DNA of 64,000 nucleotides from DATCTV01 sp964400685. GTDB taxonomy: Bacteria > Desulfobacterota > Desulfomonilia > UBA1062. Below the pieces are notes generated by a model that was given only the letters and a program-made list of their open reading frames with translations, was not told the origin of the DNA and searched no databases. This document shows positions 15,511 through 24,581 of this stretch, piece after piece. The stretch covers positions 1-64,000 of the forward strand of contig CAYNVT010000002.1 in NCBI GenBank assembly GCA_964400685.1, written 5' to 3'. The translations under genes were made by a program, and so were the position numbers. Each line of letters begins with the position of its first letter. Positions within the stretch are counted from its first letter, which is position 1.

Positions 15511-15817
15511 TACGCCAAAAAATCTGTACTTGATCCAGTTGAAGCTGATGTTTGGATAGTTGGAACTTGAAAACCGCTAGCCATACTGGGCGATTCCCCC
15601 GGCTGGGTCTTCATCATTGATGAGTTCATCCTGCGATAATTTTCAAAATCATTTTTACATCCGATACAGGATTATTTAAGCAAAAGGCGAAGATCAGTTT
15701 TAAAAAGCTGTCCATTTTCTCTCAGGAAGTCGTCTCATAAATTATCGAATACTTAGCGAATGTCCCAGCATTAATACTTCATACTTTAAATCGTCCTTGA
15801 ATGACAGGGAGGTAAAC
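15511..15817. other. Intergenic region upstream of the ATPase operon
   Basis: No complete gene. A short open stretch at about 15570-15640 is closed by stops at both ends and lacks a start, so I treat it as non-coding or a relic. Promoter P5 lies near the right end. Confidence 0.4.
15709..15734 (+). promoter_or_regulatory. ECF-type promoter motif P5 (ATPase operon)
   Basis: TGTCCAT (15709-15715), 15 bases, CGTC (15731-15734), about 84 bases upstream of the gene at 15818. It is followed by TCATAAATT, resembling the sequence after the -10 in other copies. Confidence 0.62.
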
Positions 15818-16060
15818 ATGGATGAAAAGAATATGAATAAGGTACTGGTTGAAGAATCCCCCAAAAAGCTTGAGATAACCGAGAAGGAAGTGAATGAAGA
15901 TGGAGCTTCTTTAACAAGTCCGGACAGATTGAGGGATAACAGCAACCTAAGAGTGAAAGCTGAAATGGCCCGAGAACTTATAGAAAAAGGATTTTCAGTT
16001 GTTTCGGTGACGCATATTCTTCATATGGAACCGTGGGAAACAGGTTGCTTGTTTTGGTAA
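15818..16060 (+). CDS. Small hypothetical protein preceding the VirB4-like ATPase
   Basis: An 80-residue protein. The first 45 residues are charged and low in complexity (Glu/Lys/Asn), then a helical segment with a possible helix-turn-helix look (MARELIEKGFSVVSVTHIL) leads to a Trp-containing end. ATG 15818 is chosen because GGGAGG lies seven bases before it; the frame is open a further 21 bases. The ATPase gene starts 33 bases downstream with its own strong site, and both lie behind promoter P5, so it may be a regulator or adaptor of the ATPase. Confidence 0.65.
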   Translation: MDEKNMNKVLVEESPKKLEITEKEVNEDGASLTSPDRLRDNSNLRVKAEMARELIEKGFSVVSVTHILHMEPWETGCLFW

Positions 16061-16093
16061 GAACCACATAATAGATGAAGGAGGACAAAACAG

Positions 16094-18595
16094 ATGTCTG
16101 AAAGGCCATATTTTCCTTATGTTTCCATCGCGGGTGCGGATGATATGTACACTGCCACCTGTGCTATTGCCATGCAGTCGATACTCCACGGCAGTCTTTT
16201 TATGGAAAAATCGGATAGCAATATTCCCATAAACTCACCTCATCATGTTCTAAACCCTGAAAGACAGCAGCAATACCGGGAAAAGCTTGTGGGAGCTCTA
16301 TGTTCATGGCCCAGAGATGTAATGCTCGAGTTGCACATGACATCCTATCCTGACTTGATGCATCGGGTTAACGGAACACTTAAGATATCGCTGTTTATAC
16401 ATGCCACAGCTCCTTCACTTCAGGCAGCCCAGGAAGAGGTTATAACACGCTATCTTGCACTTATGCCCCTGCTGGCATCCCTCCAGCCGGAGGCTGAATT
16501 TGTGCCTGTCTCGGACCATGCGGAATTTATTCAACGCTTCCGTCCTTTCGAACGTGCTTATGCAACATCGATTCAAAGAGTTTATGAGGAGCACTCGGTT
16601 TCGTCCCCGTTTCCAAGAACAACGATTGGTTTTCTGTCGGGCAAGGAACCCAAATCTGCTGACACTCCAACTCTTACATACTGCTATCCATGGGTGCCCT
16701 CTCTGGATGACTGGTCCATTATCGTCGATGCTTTGATGCGGGGATACGAGCAGTACCAGGTTGTTATGCGTTTTCAGCCAGGGATCAGGGATGAACGGCA
16801 GCGGCAGGAGCTGATGAAAACCTTAGCCTTTTGTGAAACCATTCAAAAAACAGCAGGGATGGATGAACAAATAATCCTTCGTGATCAAGTGGATATGCTC
16901 AGAAAGGCAACACTTGCAAGGTTGGTAGAACTTTCAGGCCCATGTTGCAACTTGAGTGTTCATATAATGAGTCCCCAGCCGATTGATGCATCTCTGGCAG
17001 CTCTGCTGGGTCGTTCTATTACAAAAGAAGTGACCCGGGAGGCACCCCTGCAGGGAGGATACTGCTGCCGTGAGGTTCTGCCAGAACAGGCGCTCAATGT
17101 TGGGATATTTCCGGATGATTATCCATTCTCGGCCAGGGAGGCCTCCTGCGCGTTCCGAATTCCTTCCATGTCCTTGTATGACAGGCTGGGGCTTCCTCTG
17201 AAACGTTCCAGGACAGCACCTGCTTATCTCCCAGTGATGCCAAATTTGCATGAGTCCTTGCATCTTTTTACCAATGAACATGCCGGAATGCGCCAGCCCA
17301 TTGTCCTCTCAGTTGCGGACCGGATGCGGCACATGTTCATTGCTGGCCAAAGCGGCTCAGGCAAGTCTACACATATGGAATCTCTTATAATGCAAGATAT
17401 ACATGCCGGAAGGGGAGTTGCACTAATTGATCCGCATGGTGATCTTGTGGATTCTATACTGGGTAAGATACCCGAGGAAAGAATCAATGATGTCATTCTT
17501 TTTGATACGGCAGAAAAAAACTATCCGCCGGGATTCAACCTGCTTCAATATAAAACAATTGAAGAACTTGGTACAATCATCGATGAGCTATATCTGACCG
17601 TTGATCGAACCTATGATATGAGACAGACTGGTGGTCCGATGTTCGAGTCCAATTTCAGGGGGATGTTGAAGCTCCTCATGTCTGAACAGGAAAGAGATAA
17701 TTTCCATCCTACACTGCTGGAATTTACTATGTGTTACCAGAACTCGGATTTTAGAAAATGGCTGTATGAGCGGAATACAGATCCTCAGGTGAAAGATTTT
17801 ATTAAGGAACTGGAAGCTTCAGGGGGTGAGGCATCCTTAAACAACCTTTCCGCGTATATCACCTCAAAATTCAGCAGGTTTGTCAATGATACCTCATTGA
17901 AACGCATCATCGGACAGGAAACCTCCACGTTTGATATTGATGATATTATGAATAACGGGAAGATATTCCTGGTGAAGCTGAACAAGGGGCGGTTCGGGTC
18001 AGTGGTCAGTTCTTTATTGTCAAATCAAATTGTATCGCGTTTCAAGCTTTCCGCCATGAAACGAGGCGAAATGAGGCCTCAGGACAGAAGGGACTTCTTC
18101 CTCTATATAGATGAAGCTCATAACCTTCCCAGCGAGGATCTGATCCAGCTTTTGAGTGAAGCGCGTAAATATCGCTTGGGACTGGTTTTAGCAACACAAT
18201 ATACTTCCCAGTTTCAGGGAGTTTCTGGTGGGGCCAGTGGGCACAACACCCTGCTTTCTTCCGTTCTGGGTAATGTAGGCACTATTGTGCTCTTCAAGCT
18301 CGGCCTTGAAGATGCACGCCTGCTGGAAAGTGTAGTCGCCCCACAATTCAATGTCCTTGACATCATCGGCCTGCCGCTCTGGAAAGGGTATGCAAGGCTC
18401 CAGATCTCGGGTGATTCCATACCGCCTTTCAGCTTTAGTTCCGACATGGATACTACACCATATAAACACGCAACAGCCGAGTTGATCCGCTCGAACTCAA
18501 GGCAGAAATATGGAAGGAGTATTCAGGAAATCGATGAACAAATACAAAATCGCAGGACCATGTGGAAGAGTATTAAAAATGAAAACAAAAATTAA
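16094..18595 (+). CDS. VirB4/TraG/HerA-type ATPase (type IV secretion-like DNA or protein pump)
   Basis: An 833-residue protein. The first 400 residues are an N-terminal region of mixed fold. An FtsK/HerA-superfamily ATPase core follows, with Walker A GQSGSGKST (about 418-426), the DPHGDL strand that marks the coupling-protein/DUF87 group, Walker B FFLYIDEAHN (about 667-676) and the sensor-like ATQ strand. These ATPases are hexameric motors that move DNA or protein. No other conjugation gene (pilus, relaxase) lies nearby, so a stand-alone role in DNA processing or defence is as likely as transfer. It follows a small gene in the P5 operon. AAGGAGG lies 10 bases before ATG 16094. Confidence 0.88.
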   Translation: MSERPYFPYVSIAGADDMYTATCAIAMQSILHGSLFMEKSDSNIPINSPHHVLNPERQQQYREKLVGALCSWPRDVMLELHMTSYPDLMHRVNGTLKISLFIHATAPSLQAAQEEVITRYLALMPLLASLQPEAEFVPVSDHAEFIQRFRPFERAYATSIQRVYEEHSVSSPFPRTTIGFLSGKEPKSADTPTLTYCYPWVPSLDDWSIIVDALMRGYEQYQVVMRFQPGIRDERQRQELMKTLAFCETIQKTAGMDEQIILRDQVDMLRKATLARLVELSGPCCNLSVHIMSPQPIDASLAALLGRSITKEVTREAPLQGGYCCREVLPEQALNVGIFPDDYPFSAREASCAFRIPSMSLYDRLGLPLKRSRTAPAYLPVMPNLHESLHLFTNEHAGMRQPIVLSVADRMRHMFIAGQSGSGKSTHMESLIMQDIHAGRGVALIDPHGDLVDSILGKIPEERINDVILFDTAEKNYPPGFNLLQYKTIEELGTIIDELYLTVDRTYDMRQTGGPMFESNFRGMLKLLMSEQERDNFHPTLLEFTMCYQNSDFRKWLYERNTDPQVKDFIKELEASGGEASLNNLSAYITSKFSRFVNDTSLKRIIGQETSTFDIDDIMNNGKIFLVKLNKGRFGSVVSSLLSNQIVSRFKLSAMKRGEMRPQDRRDFFLYIDEAHNLPSEDLIQLLSEARKYRLGLVLATQYTSQFQGVSGGASGHNTLLSSVLGNVGTIVLFKLGLEDARLLESVVAPQFNVLDIIGLPLWKGYARLQISGDSIPPFSFSSDMDTTPYKHATAELIRSNSRQKYGRSIQEIDEQIQNRRTMWKSIKNENKN

Positions 18596-18651
18596 TAATA
18601 CAGACATGCCCATGCATCGATTAGAAATTTTGAAATAAATTCATAACCTCC

Positions 18652-18677
18652 TGTCACATTTCCCATCATCTAACGTC
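18652..18677 (+). promoter_or_regulatory. ECF-type promoter motif P6 (lipid/signal operon)
   Basis: TGTCACA (18652-18658), 15 bases, CGTC (18674-18677), followed by TAATTAAATCAGGGC, which recurs at P7 and P8. It lies about 175 bases upstream of the acyltransferase gene. Confidence 0.68.
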
Positions 18678-18851
18678 TAATTAAATCAGGGCTTACCTTG
18701 CATATCAACGAAGAGGAACTTCCTTAATCGGGATCGATTCATACACCGGATGTAGAAATGCACCCGTGCGGGACGGAGTCCATTCACAAGGCATGGCGAT
18801 AATGTCGCAAGGGTCTGTATTAAAAAAACCAGGGAAAGGGAGGTATCTGTA
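18652..18851 (+). repeat. Conserved leader module, copy 1, with short upstream reading frame
   Basis: Starts at P6 and shares sequence with the leaders at 24390 and 24833: the CGTCTAAT-AAATCAGGGC block, a later GGAGT, and an ATG 13 to 17 bases after it. Here that ATG (18793) opens a 19-codon frame whose stop overlaps the acyltransferase start (TAATG at 18850-18854), as in leader-peptide coupling. Confidence 0.5.
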
Positions 18852-19946
18852 ATGTCGATGTATCTTGGTACGATTGGAGGAGCAAGGGGCAGCTATGAGA
18901 TTCATGCCTTTACAAATGATTTGCCATTTGGTTTCTTCCCAGCTTCTCAGGTTGCCGACTCAGAGTTGTTTCATGAGATGCTGGAGGAAAGATATGCATG
19001 TCTTCAATCAGGAAGGCCGATCTTCTGTACGGCTGTCAATCCCGACATCTCAAAAGAGATGGAATGGAACCCTCATGATGACAGGCCTGGGACTGTGCAC
19101 ATCGCGTCCATTAACAAGGAAACCCGGCACATTTCATGCGTGTTGAGCATAGCAGTGGATATTGGTGATACCCATAACGGAGAGCCTGTCGGGCTTCCGC
19201 TTGAAAACAGGTGGAGAAGTAACGGCTATCCGGCAGGCTCCAGCCTCGACAGATTCAGGGATCGGTATCCTATTTTAAACAGAGACTCGAACGGTCCAAT
19301 ACATCCATGGCAGATGGCGGAACTATACCGGCATGTCCGCGTTAATGGTTCGCCCAAGGACCAGATCTCCAGGTTGGGCCTGTATGTCGGTGCATACCAT
19401 CTATGTGTGCTTGAAGCCAGGAAAAGATCCGCAGAAGAAACATCAATCTGGGTATTCGATGCGATCCCGGAATTCTTTTCCTTATACCGTGTTGCTGGGG
19501 CCGCTGTTTTGAGGGACCTGACAATTGAGGATATGCCCAGGCACATATCTCCGGGCGTTGCTGACATAAAAGAAGCAGTGAATGGTGACTGTATAAATCT
19601 GGTCTACAAAGGAGAGGTGATCTCACGAAATGTTACTGTTCCCCATCCTTTGCCCGGTTTGCTTGGCGGCATGAATTTTGAAATGAAAGAGGTCCCGTTT
19701 CTGGATGGAGTAATAGATATTCATAAGGTTGAAAATGCGATTGGCAAAAACCCTCTAACCCTTTCAGAAATCAGATATCAGGGTATGTCAGATGAGGATG
19801 TAGACATGATGGGCATGGCGTTGACCATTTGTGCCAAGAGGGCCTTTGAAAAGATACACGGCAGCAATCCTGATATTATCTCAACAATAAACTTCAAGAG
19901 GAATTTCATCACGCCCCTATGGGATTTTAACGATATCGGGGCGTGA
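18852..19946 (+). CDS. GNAT-fold acyltransferase, FeeM/LuxI-like (putative N-acyl synthase)
   Basis: A 364-residue protein. Residues about 35-60 (ELFHEMLEERY) and 155-215 (AELYRHVRV, then RLGLYVGAYHLCVLEARKR, then a PEFFSLYRVAG segment) match the layout of autoinducer/N-acyl-amino-acid synthases. These have an E-x-x-R-like strand followed by an acyl-carrier-binding helix and a last strand ending in a ly-R-x-G turn. Such enzymes transfer an acyl chain from acyl-ACP or acyl-CoA to an amine. The assignment is by pattern and is tentative. It is the first gene of an operon with a reductase-like protein, a methyltransferase, PlsC and a HAD phosphatase, behind promoter P6. GGGAGG precedes ATG 18852. 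Confidence 0.6.
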   Translation: MSMYLGTIGGARGSYEIHAFTNDLPFGFFPASQVADSELFHEMLEERYACLQSGRPIFCTAVNPDISKEMEWNPHDDRPGTVHIASINKETRHISCVLSIAVDIGDTHNGEPVGLPLENRWRSNGYPAGSSLDRFRDRYPILNRDSNGPIHPWQMAELYRHVRVNGSPKDQISRLGLYVGAYHLCVLEARKRSAEETSIWVFDAIPEFFSLYRVAGAAVLRDLTIEDMPRHISPGVADIKEAVNGDCINLVYKGEVISRNVTVPHPLPGLLGGMNFEMKEVPFLDGVIDIHKVENAIGKNPLTLSEIRYQGMSDEDVDMMGMALTICAKRAFEKIHGSNPDIISTINFKRNFITPLWDFNDIGA

Positions 19947-20043
19947 TGTGTAGCCAGTATACCCTATCTGAAAAGTTAAGCCGCAAAGGGTGACGATCTT
20001 TGTACCGCAGTTATGATCTGTCAGGATTGAATAAGGAGGAAAT

Positions 20044-21186
20044 GTGATTACTACAAATATCAGGATTACATCATCTTTCAGAGAGATAGTGTACAGTTTT
20101 ATCAAAGGCAAGCTTTCTGATGGCTTCAAACGGATATTCAATAACATATTGTTTTTATATGGCTGGTTTGCTGTCACCTGTGAAGATATAATAAAAGGCT
20201 TTAGAAATAGAAAACCAGCGCATATCCCGGAAGATAATAGAAAAGCAGCGGAGAAAAAAACAATAATATCCGTATTGACGATACATGTTCGAAGAGCACT
20301 GGTTGTATTGTTTAATACTATATGCGGTAATATGATCTTTTATCTTCTGGTCGGTGCCTTTAATAGATTATCCGGCAGGCCTATCAAGTCGATATTTCTT
20401 TTTTATTCGGTAAATATTGAATACCAGAGAACGATGATTCCCGACTGGTACGCCAAAGTGGTAAGGTGGCGCCCCGGTTTGGGCCAGGTTATAAGACAGG
20501 ACGGCAATTGGTGCCTCTCTTTCGGTATTACTTCCAGTGACAATGATTTCCGTAATGAATCGAATTTTGGCAAGCTTAAGAAGCTTTATAGCAATGTTGA
20601 CTGCATACGGAAGATAATCGGGGCAGATCAGATGACATTCAGCGGCATCCTGCCCGGTTTATTTATCGCCAAAAGAATCATGAAGGGAGAATCCAGCTAT
20701 GAAAACAGAAACACCGTAAGGGTTGTGCTAAAAGCTGTTGAGGAAATCGTCATACTGGAGAACCTTCCTCATGATTGTCCCGTGATCGTCCTGGGTGGCC
20801 GAGGATTTATCGGAGAGAAAATTATCGAGATCCTCGAAGCGGATAAAAGGGAAGCCTATTCTGTGGATCTAAAAGACAAGACGCCGATTCCTTCACATTT
20901 GAGGGGAAAGCCGGTGATCGTTCTCAACACAACCAAAACAGGTGCTCTTACCGAATACATTCCCCGGTTCTGGAAGGAGGCGGTAATTATTAATGAGGTC
21001 TATCCGGAGCCATCCGCAATCGAATGCGAACTGATGAATAAAAAAGGGATCAGATGCTATCACATAAGCGGTGTGAAAGCTTATGCCCTGCCTCGTTTCA
21101 TGAAGGCTTACAAGGGAGGGATACCCTGTTGCGCCGCCTATCTGCCCGACAATAATTTCCAGACGATTGTTACAAGGCTCGTTTAG
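20044..21186 (+). CDS. Rossmann-fold protein, acyl-ACP reductase-like
   Basis: A 380-residue protein starting at GTG 20044, four bases after AAGGAGG. The N-terminal 130 residues are basic and include one hydrophobic segment (about 98-115). The middle (about 190-235) has an ADQMTFSGILPGLFIAKR stretch. Residues 245-365 form a dinucleotide-binding fold starting with VIVLGGRGFIGEKI, a variant GxGxxG. The order of a substrate domain before the NAD(P) fold recalls cyanobacterial-type fatty acyl-ACP reductases, but similarity is weak. It would supply or modify a fatty aldehyde or acyl group for the operon's product. Other dehydrogenase families remain possible. Confidence 0.5.
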   Translation: MITTNIRITSSFREIVYSFIKGKLSDGFKRIFNNILFLYGWFAVTCEDIIKGFRNRKPAHIPEDNRKAAEKKTIISVLTIHVRRALVVLFNTICGNMIFYLLVGAFNRLSGRPIKSIFLFYSVNIEYQRTMIPDWYAKVVRWRPGLGQVIRQDGNWCLSFGITSSDNDFRNESNFGKLKKLYSNVDCIRKIIGADQMTFSGILPGLFIAKRIMKGESSYENRNTVRVVLKAVEEIVILENLPHDCPVIVLGGRGFIGEKIIEILEADKREAYSVDLKDKTPIPSHLRGKPVIVLNTTKTGALTEYIPRFWKEAVIINEVYPEPSAIECELMNKKGIRCYHISGVKAYALPRFMKAYKGGIPCCAAYLPDNNFQTIVTRLV

Positions 21187-21248
21187 CAAAACCGTAACAC
21201 TATAAACCCGGAGAGATTGTTAGCTCATAGAATTGGAAGGAGATTTTT

Positions 21249-22256
21249 ATGAATTCAATATTGGAACCTGGAATGTATTGTATAGAAAATGCGTGTTTGT
21301 CATCGAGTGTAAAAGTTAAAACATTCCCTCGCAGTGATAATACAATAACTTTCGCGAATATCCTGGGAAGAGAGTCCGCCCTTGAGAACCCGCTTGTTAA
21401 GAGTTTCATGGATGAGCTTCCCGGGGATCTTAAAGAGATATGTATCAGCCTGTTCCTAGAAGGAAGATCGAGGCGTCCAAACGATTATGAAATGAGTGGG
21501 GAGGAAATATCTTTTCTTGATTATTTGACAACAGTTTCTGACATATCACGGATAATAAAAGAGACTCCATCGTCGGCTCGGGCTTTCGAGTACCTTTATC
21601 AACAACGTCCGGCAAATAGAGCCGTTGACAAATATTATGTCGATAGTCCGGCCGGTTCGCATGTGAACATGCGGTTAAAGGCTATTTGGGATAATCTTCC
21701 GGAATGGATAGAATACCTATATAAAAAATTCGGAGAAAGAATTCTTGTAGACAACATTGGATCAGGCCCGGGACTTGAATTAATAGGAGTTCTTAAAAAA
21801 CATCCTGAGCTGATAGATAAAGTACATGTCAGAAATATCGATCCTGACAATGAAATCATTGAAGAAGGAAAACGTAAGGTCAATAGCTTGGGTCTACAAG
21901 AGGTATTTGAATTCATACCCAAGAAGGCACATCATACTGATGTCCGTTCCGCTCATCTAGTTATTCTTGTTGGTATTCTCTGTACCCAGACACCAAGTAA
22001 CTGCATTAAAACTTTATCAGGTGTGCAGTTCTTTAGTCGTAAAGATGGACTTATCGTTTATTCCACTAACCAGGAGTCAATGGCCGTCTGTGATCCTTTC
22101 ACTGATATGATCATGAGACTTGGCGGCTGGTTTATGGACTACAAAACAGACAGACAATCCTGGCAGCTTGGTAAGACTGCAGGGTGGGCGCCCTTATTTC
22201 AGTTTTTTGAACACAGTCTGCATTTTCAATGCATGACTGTTGCCCAGATGAAATAA
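21249..22256 (+). CDS. Class I SAM-dependent methyltransferase
   Basis: A 335-residue protein. The N-terminal half (about 1-150) is helical and of unknown role. The C-terminal half has motif I as LVDNIGSGPGLELIG (about 163-177), the acidic strand end RNIDPD (about 197-202) and the later motifs VLVGILC and F-F-S-R-K-D-G (about 240-275). This is the methyltransferase fold that uses S-adenosylmethionine. The position between reductase-like and acyltransferase genes suggests methylation of the operon's lipid-like product. GGAAGGAG precedes ATG 21249. The end is followed directly by the PlsC gene. Confidence 0.75.
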   Translation: MNSILEPGMYCIENACLSSSVKVKTFPRSDNTITFANILGRESALENPLVKSFMDELPGDLKEICISLFLEGRSRRPNDYEMSGEEISFLDYLTTVSDISRIIKETPSSARAFEYLYQQRPANRAVDKYYVDSPAGSHVNMRLKAIWDNLPEWIEYLYKKFGERILVDNIGSGPGLELIGVLKKHPELIDKVHVRNIDPDNEIIEEGKRKVNSLGLQEVFEFIPKKAHHTDVRSAHLVILVGILCTQTPSNCIKTLSGVQFFSRKDGLIVYSTNQESMAVCDPFTDMIMRLGGWFMDYKTDRQSWQLGKTAGWAPLFQFFEHSLHFQCMTVAQMK

Positions 22257-22270
22257 GAGGCAGGGGGGAT

Positions 22271-22996
22271 ATGGTGCATCAGATAAAGACAAATATTGTC
22301 AGGTTAATCTCAGTGCTGTCTGGCCGTATTCCAGAAACCTTGACGTTTAAATATTTTTATAATTTGTACAGCCGGCTCTATGTAAAGCATATGGACTACA
22401 TTGTTTATCCGACTTTCAAGATGATCTGGATAAACAAAATTGAAGGTAAAAAGAATTTTCCAGACGGACCGTTCATAATCGCCGCCAACCATCAGAGCTA
22501 TTTTGACTTTATGGGGTTGTACGGAATTGTTAATAGAAAAATAATCTTTTTCGCATCGGAAAAATTATTGAAGACCCCGATACTCTCCGGCTGGGTCAAA
22601 CATTCGGGATCAATCATAATAAGAAAACAAAATAACAGCCATGCAATGGATAAAGGACTTGAGGTTTTAAAAAAAGGAGGAATATTGGCGATCTTTCCGC
22701 AGGGGACGAGAAGCCGGAACGGTGAGATTGAAAAAACATACCTGGGGGCGGCCAGGCTGGCATTATCGGCCAGGGTACCGATTGTTCCTGTAGGGATAAG
22801 AAACTCTTTTGAGATATTCCCGCCACAGGAAAAATATCCGAAATTAAACAAAGAGCTCGAATATTATATCGGGGAGCCGCTTTGCTTTGAACAATTTTAC
22901 GGCAGGGAAGAAGACGAAACGACCTGCAGGAAAGTTACGAACTTGGTGATGATGAAAGTTGCCGAACTGGCAAATAAAAAATACAAAGAGGAGTGA
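22271..22996 (+). CDS. plsC: 1-acyl-glycerol-3-phosphate acyltransferase (PlsC family)
   Basis: A 241-residue acyltransferase with the motif NHQSYFD (H-x4-D) at about residues 77-83 and FPQGTRSRNG at about 142-151, the two signature blocks of the family, plus the later V-P-I-V-P-V-G strand. These enzymes acylate lysophosphatidate or related lipids at the membrane face. ATG 22271 is chosen because AGGGGGG lies before it. The frame continues upstream into the methyltransferase, which it would overlap. In an operon with an N-acyltransferase-like gene and a HAD phosphatase it more likely acts on a special lipid than in bulk phospholipid synthesis. Confidence 0.88.
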   Translation: MVHQIKTNIVRLISVLSGRIPETLTFKYFYNLYSRLYVKHMDYIVYPTFKMIWINKIEGKKNFPDGPFIIAANHQSYFDFMGLYGIVNRKIIFFASEKLLKTPILSGWVKHSGSIIIRKQNNSHAMDKGLEVLKKGGILAIFPQGTRSRNGEIEKTYLGAARLALSARVPIVPVGIRNSFEIFPPQEKYPKLNKELEYYIGEPLCFEQFYGREEDETTCRKVTNLVMMKVAELANKKYKEE

Positions 22997-22999
22997 CAC

Positions 23000-23632
23000 A
23001 TGACAACCGCAATATTTGATTTGGACAATACCCTGATCAGAGGATATTCTCAATTTTATCTCTTATTTTATTCGTACAAGAAGGGTTATATACACTTGCT
23101 TGGTTTCATAATCATACTGATCTGGTTTCAGCTCTATAATTTGCATTTGTCCAATAGCACACAGAGAATCATGGAATATGCCTTCCGGTTCGTCAAAGGC
23201 AAAACCCCGGAGGAATTCAATAAAATTCTTGATGATTTTCATAAGAGTGTTTTGTGGAAAAAATATTATCCGCCTGCAGTTGAAAGAATTTCCTATCACA
23301 AGGAGAATGGCGACAAGGTCGTTATTGTAAGCAATGCAATTGAACCTCTGGTCAGAACTGTTGCCAATAATATCGGGGTCGGGAATGTAATAGCCACAAA
23401 GCTTGAAATAATTGATGGTTTGTATACTGGTAAAATAATCGGAGATGTTGTTTATGGAAAGATAAAGGTGGATGCGATAAGGCAATCAGGGATTAGTCTT
23501 GAAAATAGCTTTGTCAATGCCGACCATTATTCAGATTTACCGATGTTTGAACTGGCAGAGTATCCGGTAGCGGTTAATCCTCATAAAACATTATTGAGGC
23601 ATGCGGAAACTCATAATTGGAAAATTTTATAG
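23000..23632 (+). CDS. HAD-IB family phosphatase (SerB-like)
   Basis: A 210-residue HAD hydrolase. Motif I reads FDLDNTL (about 6-12), motif II is the serine in VIVSNA (about 110-115), and a lysine and DHYSDLP follow (about 175-181), as in the HAD-IB subfamily. A hydrophobic stretch (about 30-50) sits in the cap region. Such proteins often accompany PlsC homologues and may dephosphorylate a lysolipid or phosphatidate analogue. It starts three bases after the PlsC stop (GAGGAG site) and closes the five-gene operon. Confidence 0.82.
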   Translation: MTTAIFDLDNTLIRGYSQFYLLFYSYKKGYIHLLGFIIILIWFQLYNLHLSNSTQRIMEYAFRFVKGKTPEEFNKILDDFHKSVLWKKYYPPAVERISYHKENGDKVVIVSNAIEPLVRTVANNIGVGNVIATKLEIIDGLYTGKIIGDVVYGKIKVDAIRQSGISLENSFVNADHYSDLPMFELAEYPVAVNPHKTLLRHAETHNWKIL

Positions 23633-23891
23633 AATCATTCTTATTCAGTAGTATAAAAATTAAAGAGAATACTATTTTGAGCTATAAGGACAACTTGTCT
23701 TAAGATGAAATCTAAAATATAGTAATAAAAAACGTAATTATACACTTTAGATTCCGAACCATTATAAATTATATTTGGATATCAAAAGTATCTGACTTTC
23801 CTATTATTGGAAGGAAACTGTCAAATATCTTTATATATTATTAAGGAGTGTTTAAAAGGGGTGATATAGCAAAAAAATAAGGGGAAATGAA

Positions 23892-24359
23892 ATGAATGAA
23901 AATTCAGCACAAACAGTTATTAGAAAGTTATATGCGTTAAGGCGTGAGCAAGAAGCTGGAGTAATTGAAATTGCATCTAACGATTCGAGAAGTGGCTCCG
24001 ATTTTTTACAAAACCCAGAAGATTATATTCTTAAAGGCAATACCACATTAGAAAAAAAAATATTCAAAGCCTATGATGAATCAATTGTATCTGAAGTAAA
24101 ACAATTAATAGATAACAAAAGAACAATTATAATAATAGCATATCCAACACAATATAAACTAGAACTGTATTCTTATATAAAAATTAATAATATTGGATCT
24201 TCAAATCGCTAATCACCGTATCAAGCATCTGAAAAATCAAGTGGTTGCTTCATTGCCACCGCATGCTATGGCATTGATAATACTCCTAAAGTTCTAACAC
24301 TAAGATCTTTCAGAGGTAAATTTTTACTTACCTCACAGTTTGCCTATGATGACATGTGA
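23892..24359 (+). pseudogene. CFI-box protein with in-frame stop codon (TAA at 24210)
   Basis: The first 106 codons (23892-24212) encode a hydrophilic helical protein ending in TAA. Immediately after that TAA the same frame stays open for 49 more codons and contains SSGCFIATACYGID (about codons 114-127), the CFI box typical of C-terminal regions in Desulfobacterota, then a LRSFRGKFLL stretch before the final TGA at 24357. The gene is therefore either interrupted by a nonsense mutation or sequence error, or expressed as a short form with possible read-through. The ribosome site AAGGGG precedes ATG 23892. No ECF-like promoter was found upstream. Confidence 0.65.
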
Positions 24360-24389
24360 ACGGCAATTATCTGCAAATTTATGAATCCT

Positions 24390-24415
24390 TGTAAATTTTC
24401 CAAGGATTCAACGTC
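24390..24415 (+). promoter_or_regulatory. ECF-type promoter motif P7
   Basis: TGTAAAT (24390-24396), 15 bases, CGTC (24412-24415), then TAATAAAATCAGGGC. The -35 box is the weakest of the set (A for C at position 4), but the downstream block matches P6 and P8. Confidence 0.6.
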
Positions 24416-24581
24416 TAATAAAATCAGGGCAGATTCTGGAATATAGAAATCATGAGCACCAGCTCAATGACTGAACAGATACTGAAATTTTTATGATCAC
24501 CATCAATAGACGGAGTTTGGATTCACAACAATGATGATCATCTTTGCACGATGTCTCTTGAAAATTCAAAGGAATAAGACA
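24390..24581 (+). repeat. Conserved leader module, copy 2
   Basis: Shares with the leaders at 18652 and 24833 the AACGTCTAAT-AAATCAGGGC block, an ACGGAGTTTGGATTCACAA-like segment and a GATGTCTCT segment. An ATG at 24531 opens a frame that is here continuous with the small gene at 24582. The arms ATGATC (24494-24499) and GATCAT could form a hairpin around the GGAG. Confidence 0.5.

Noticed and set aside
15570..15640. Short protein-like stretch upstream of the ATPase operon
   Set aside because: Closed by stop codons on both sides without a start; too short to assign.
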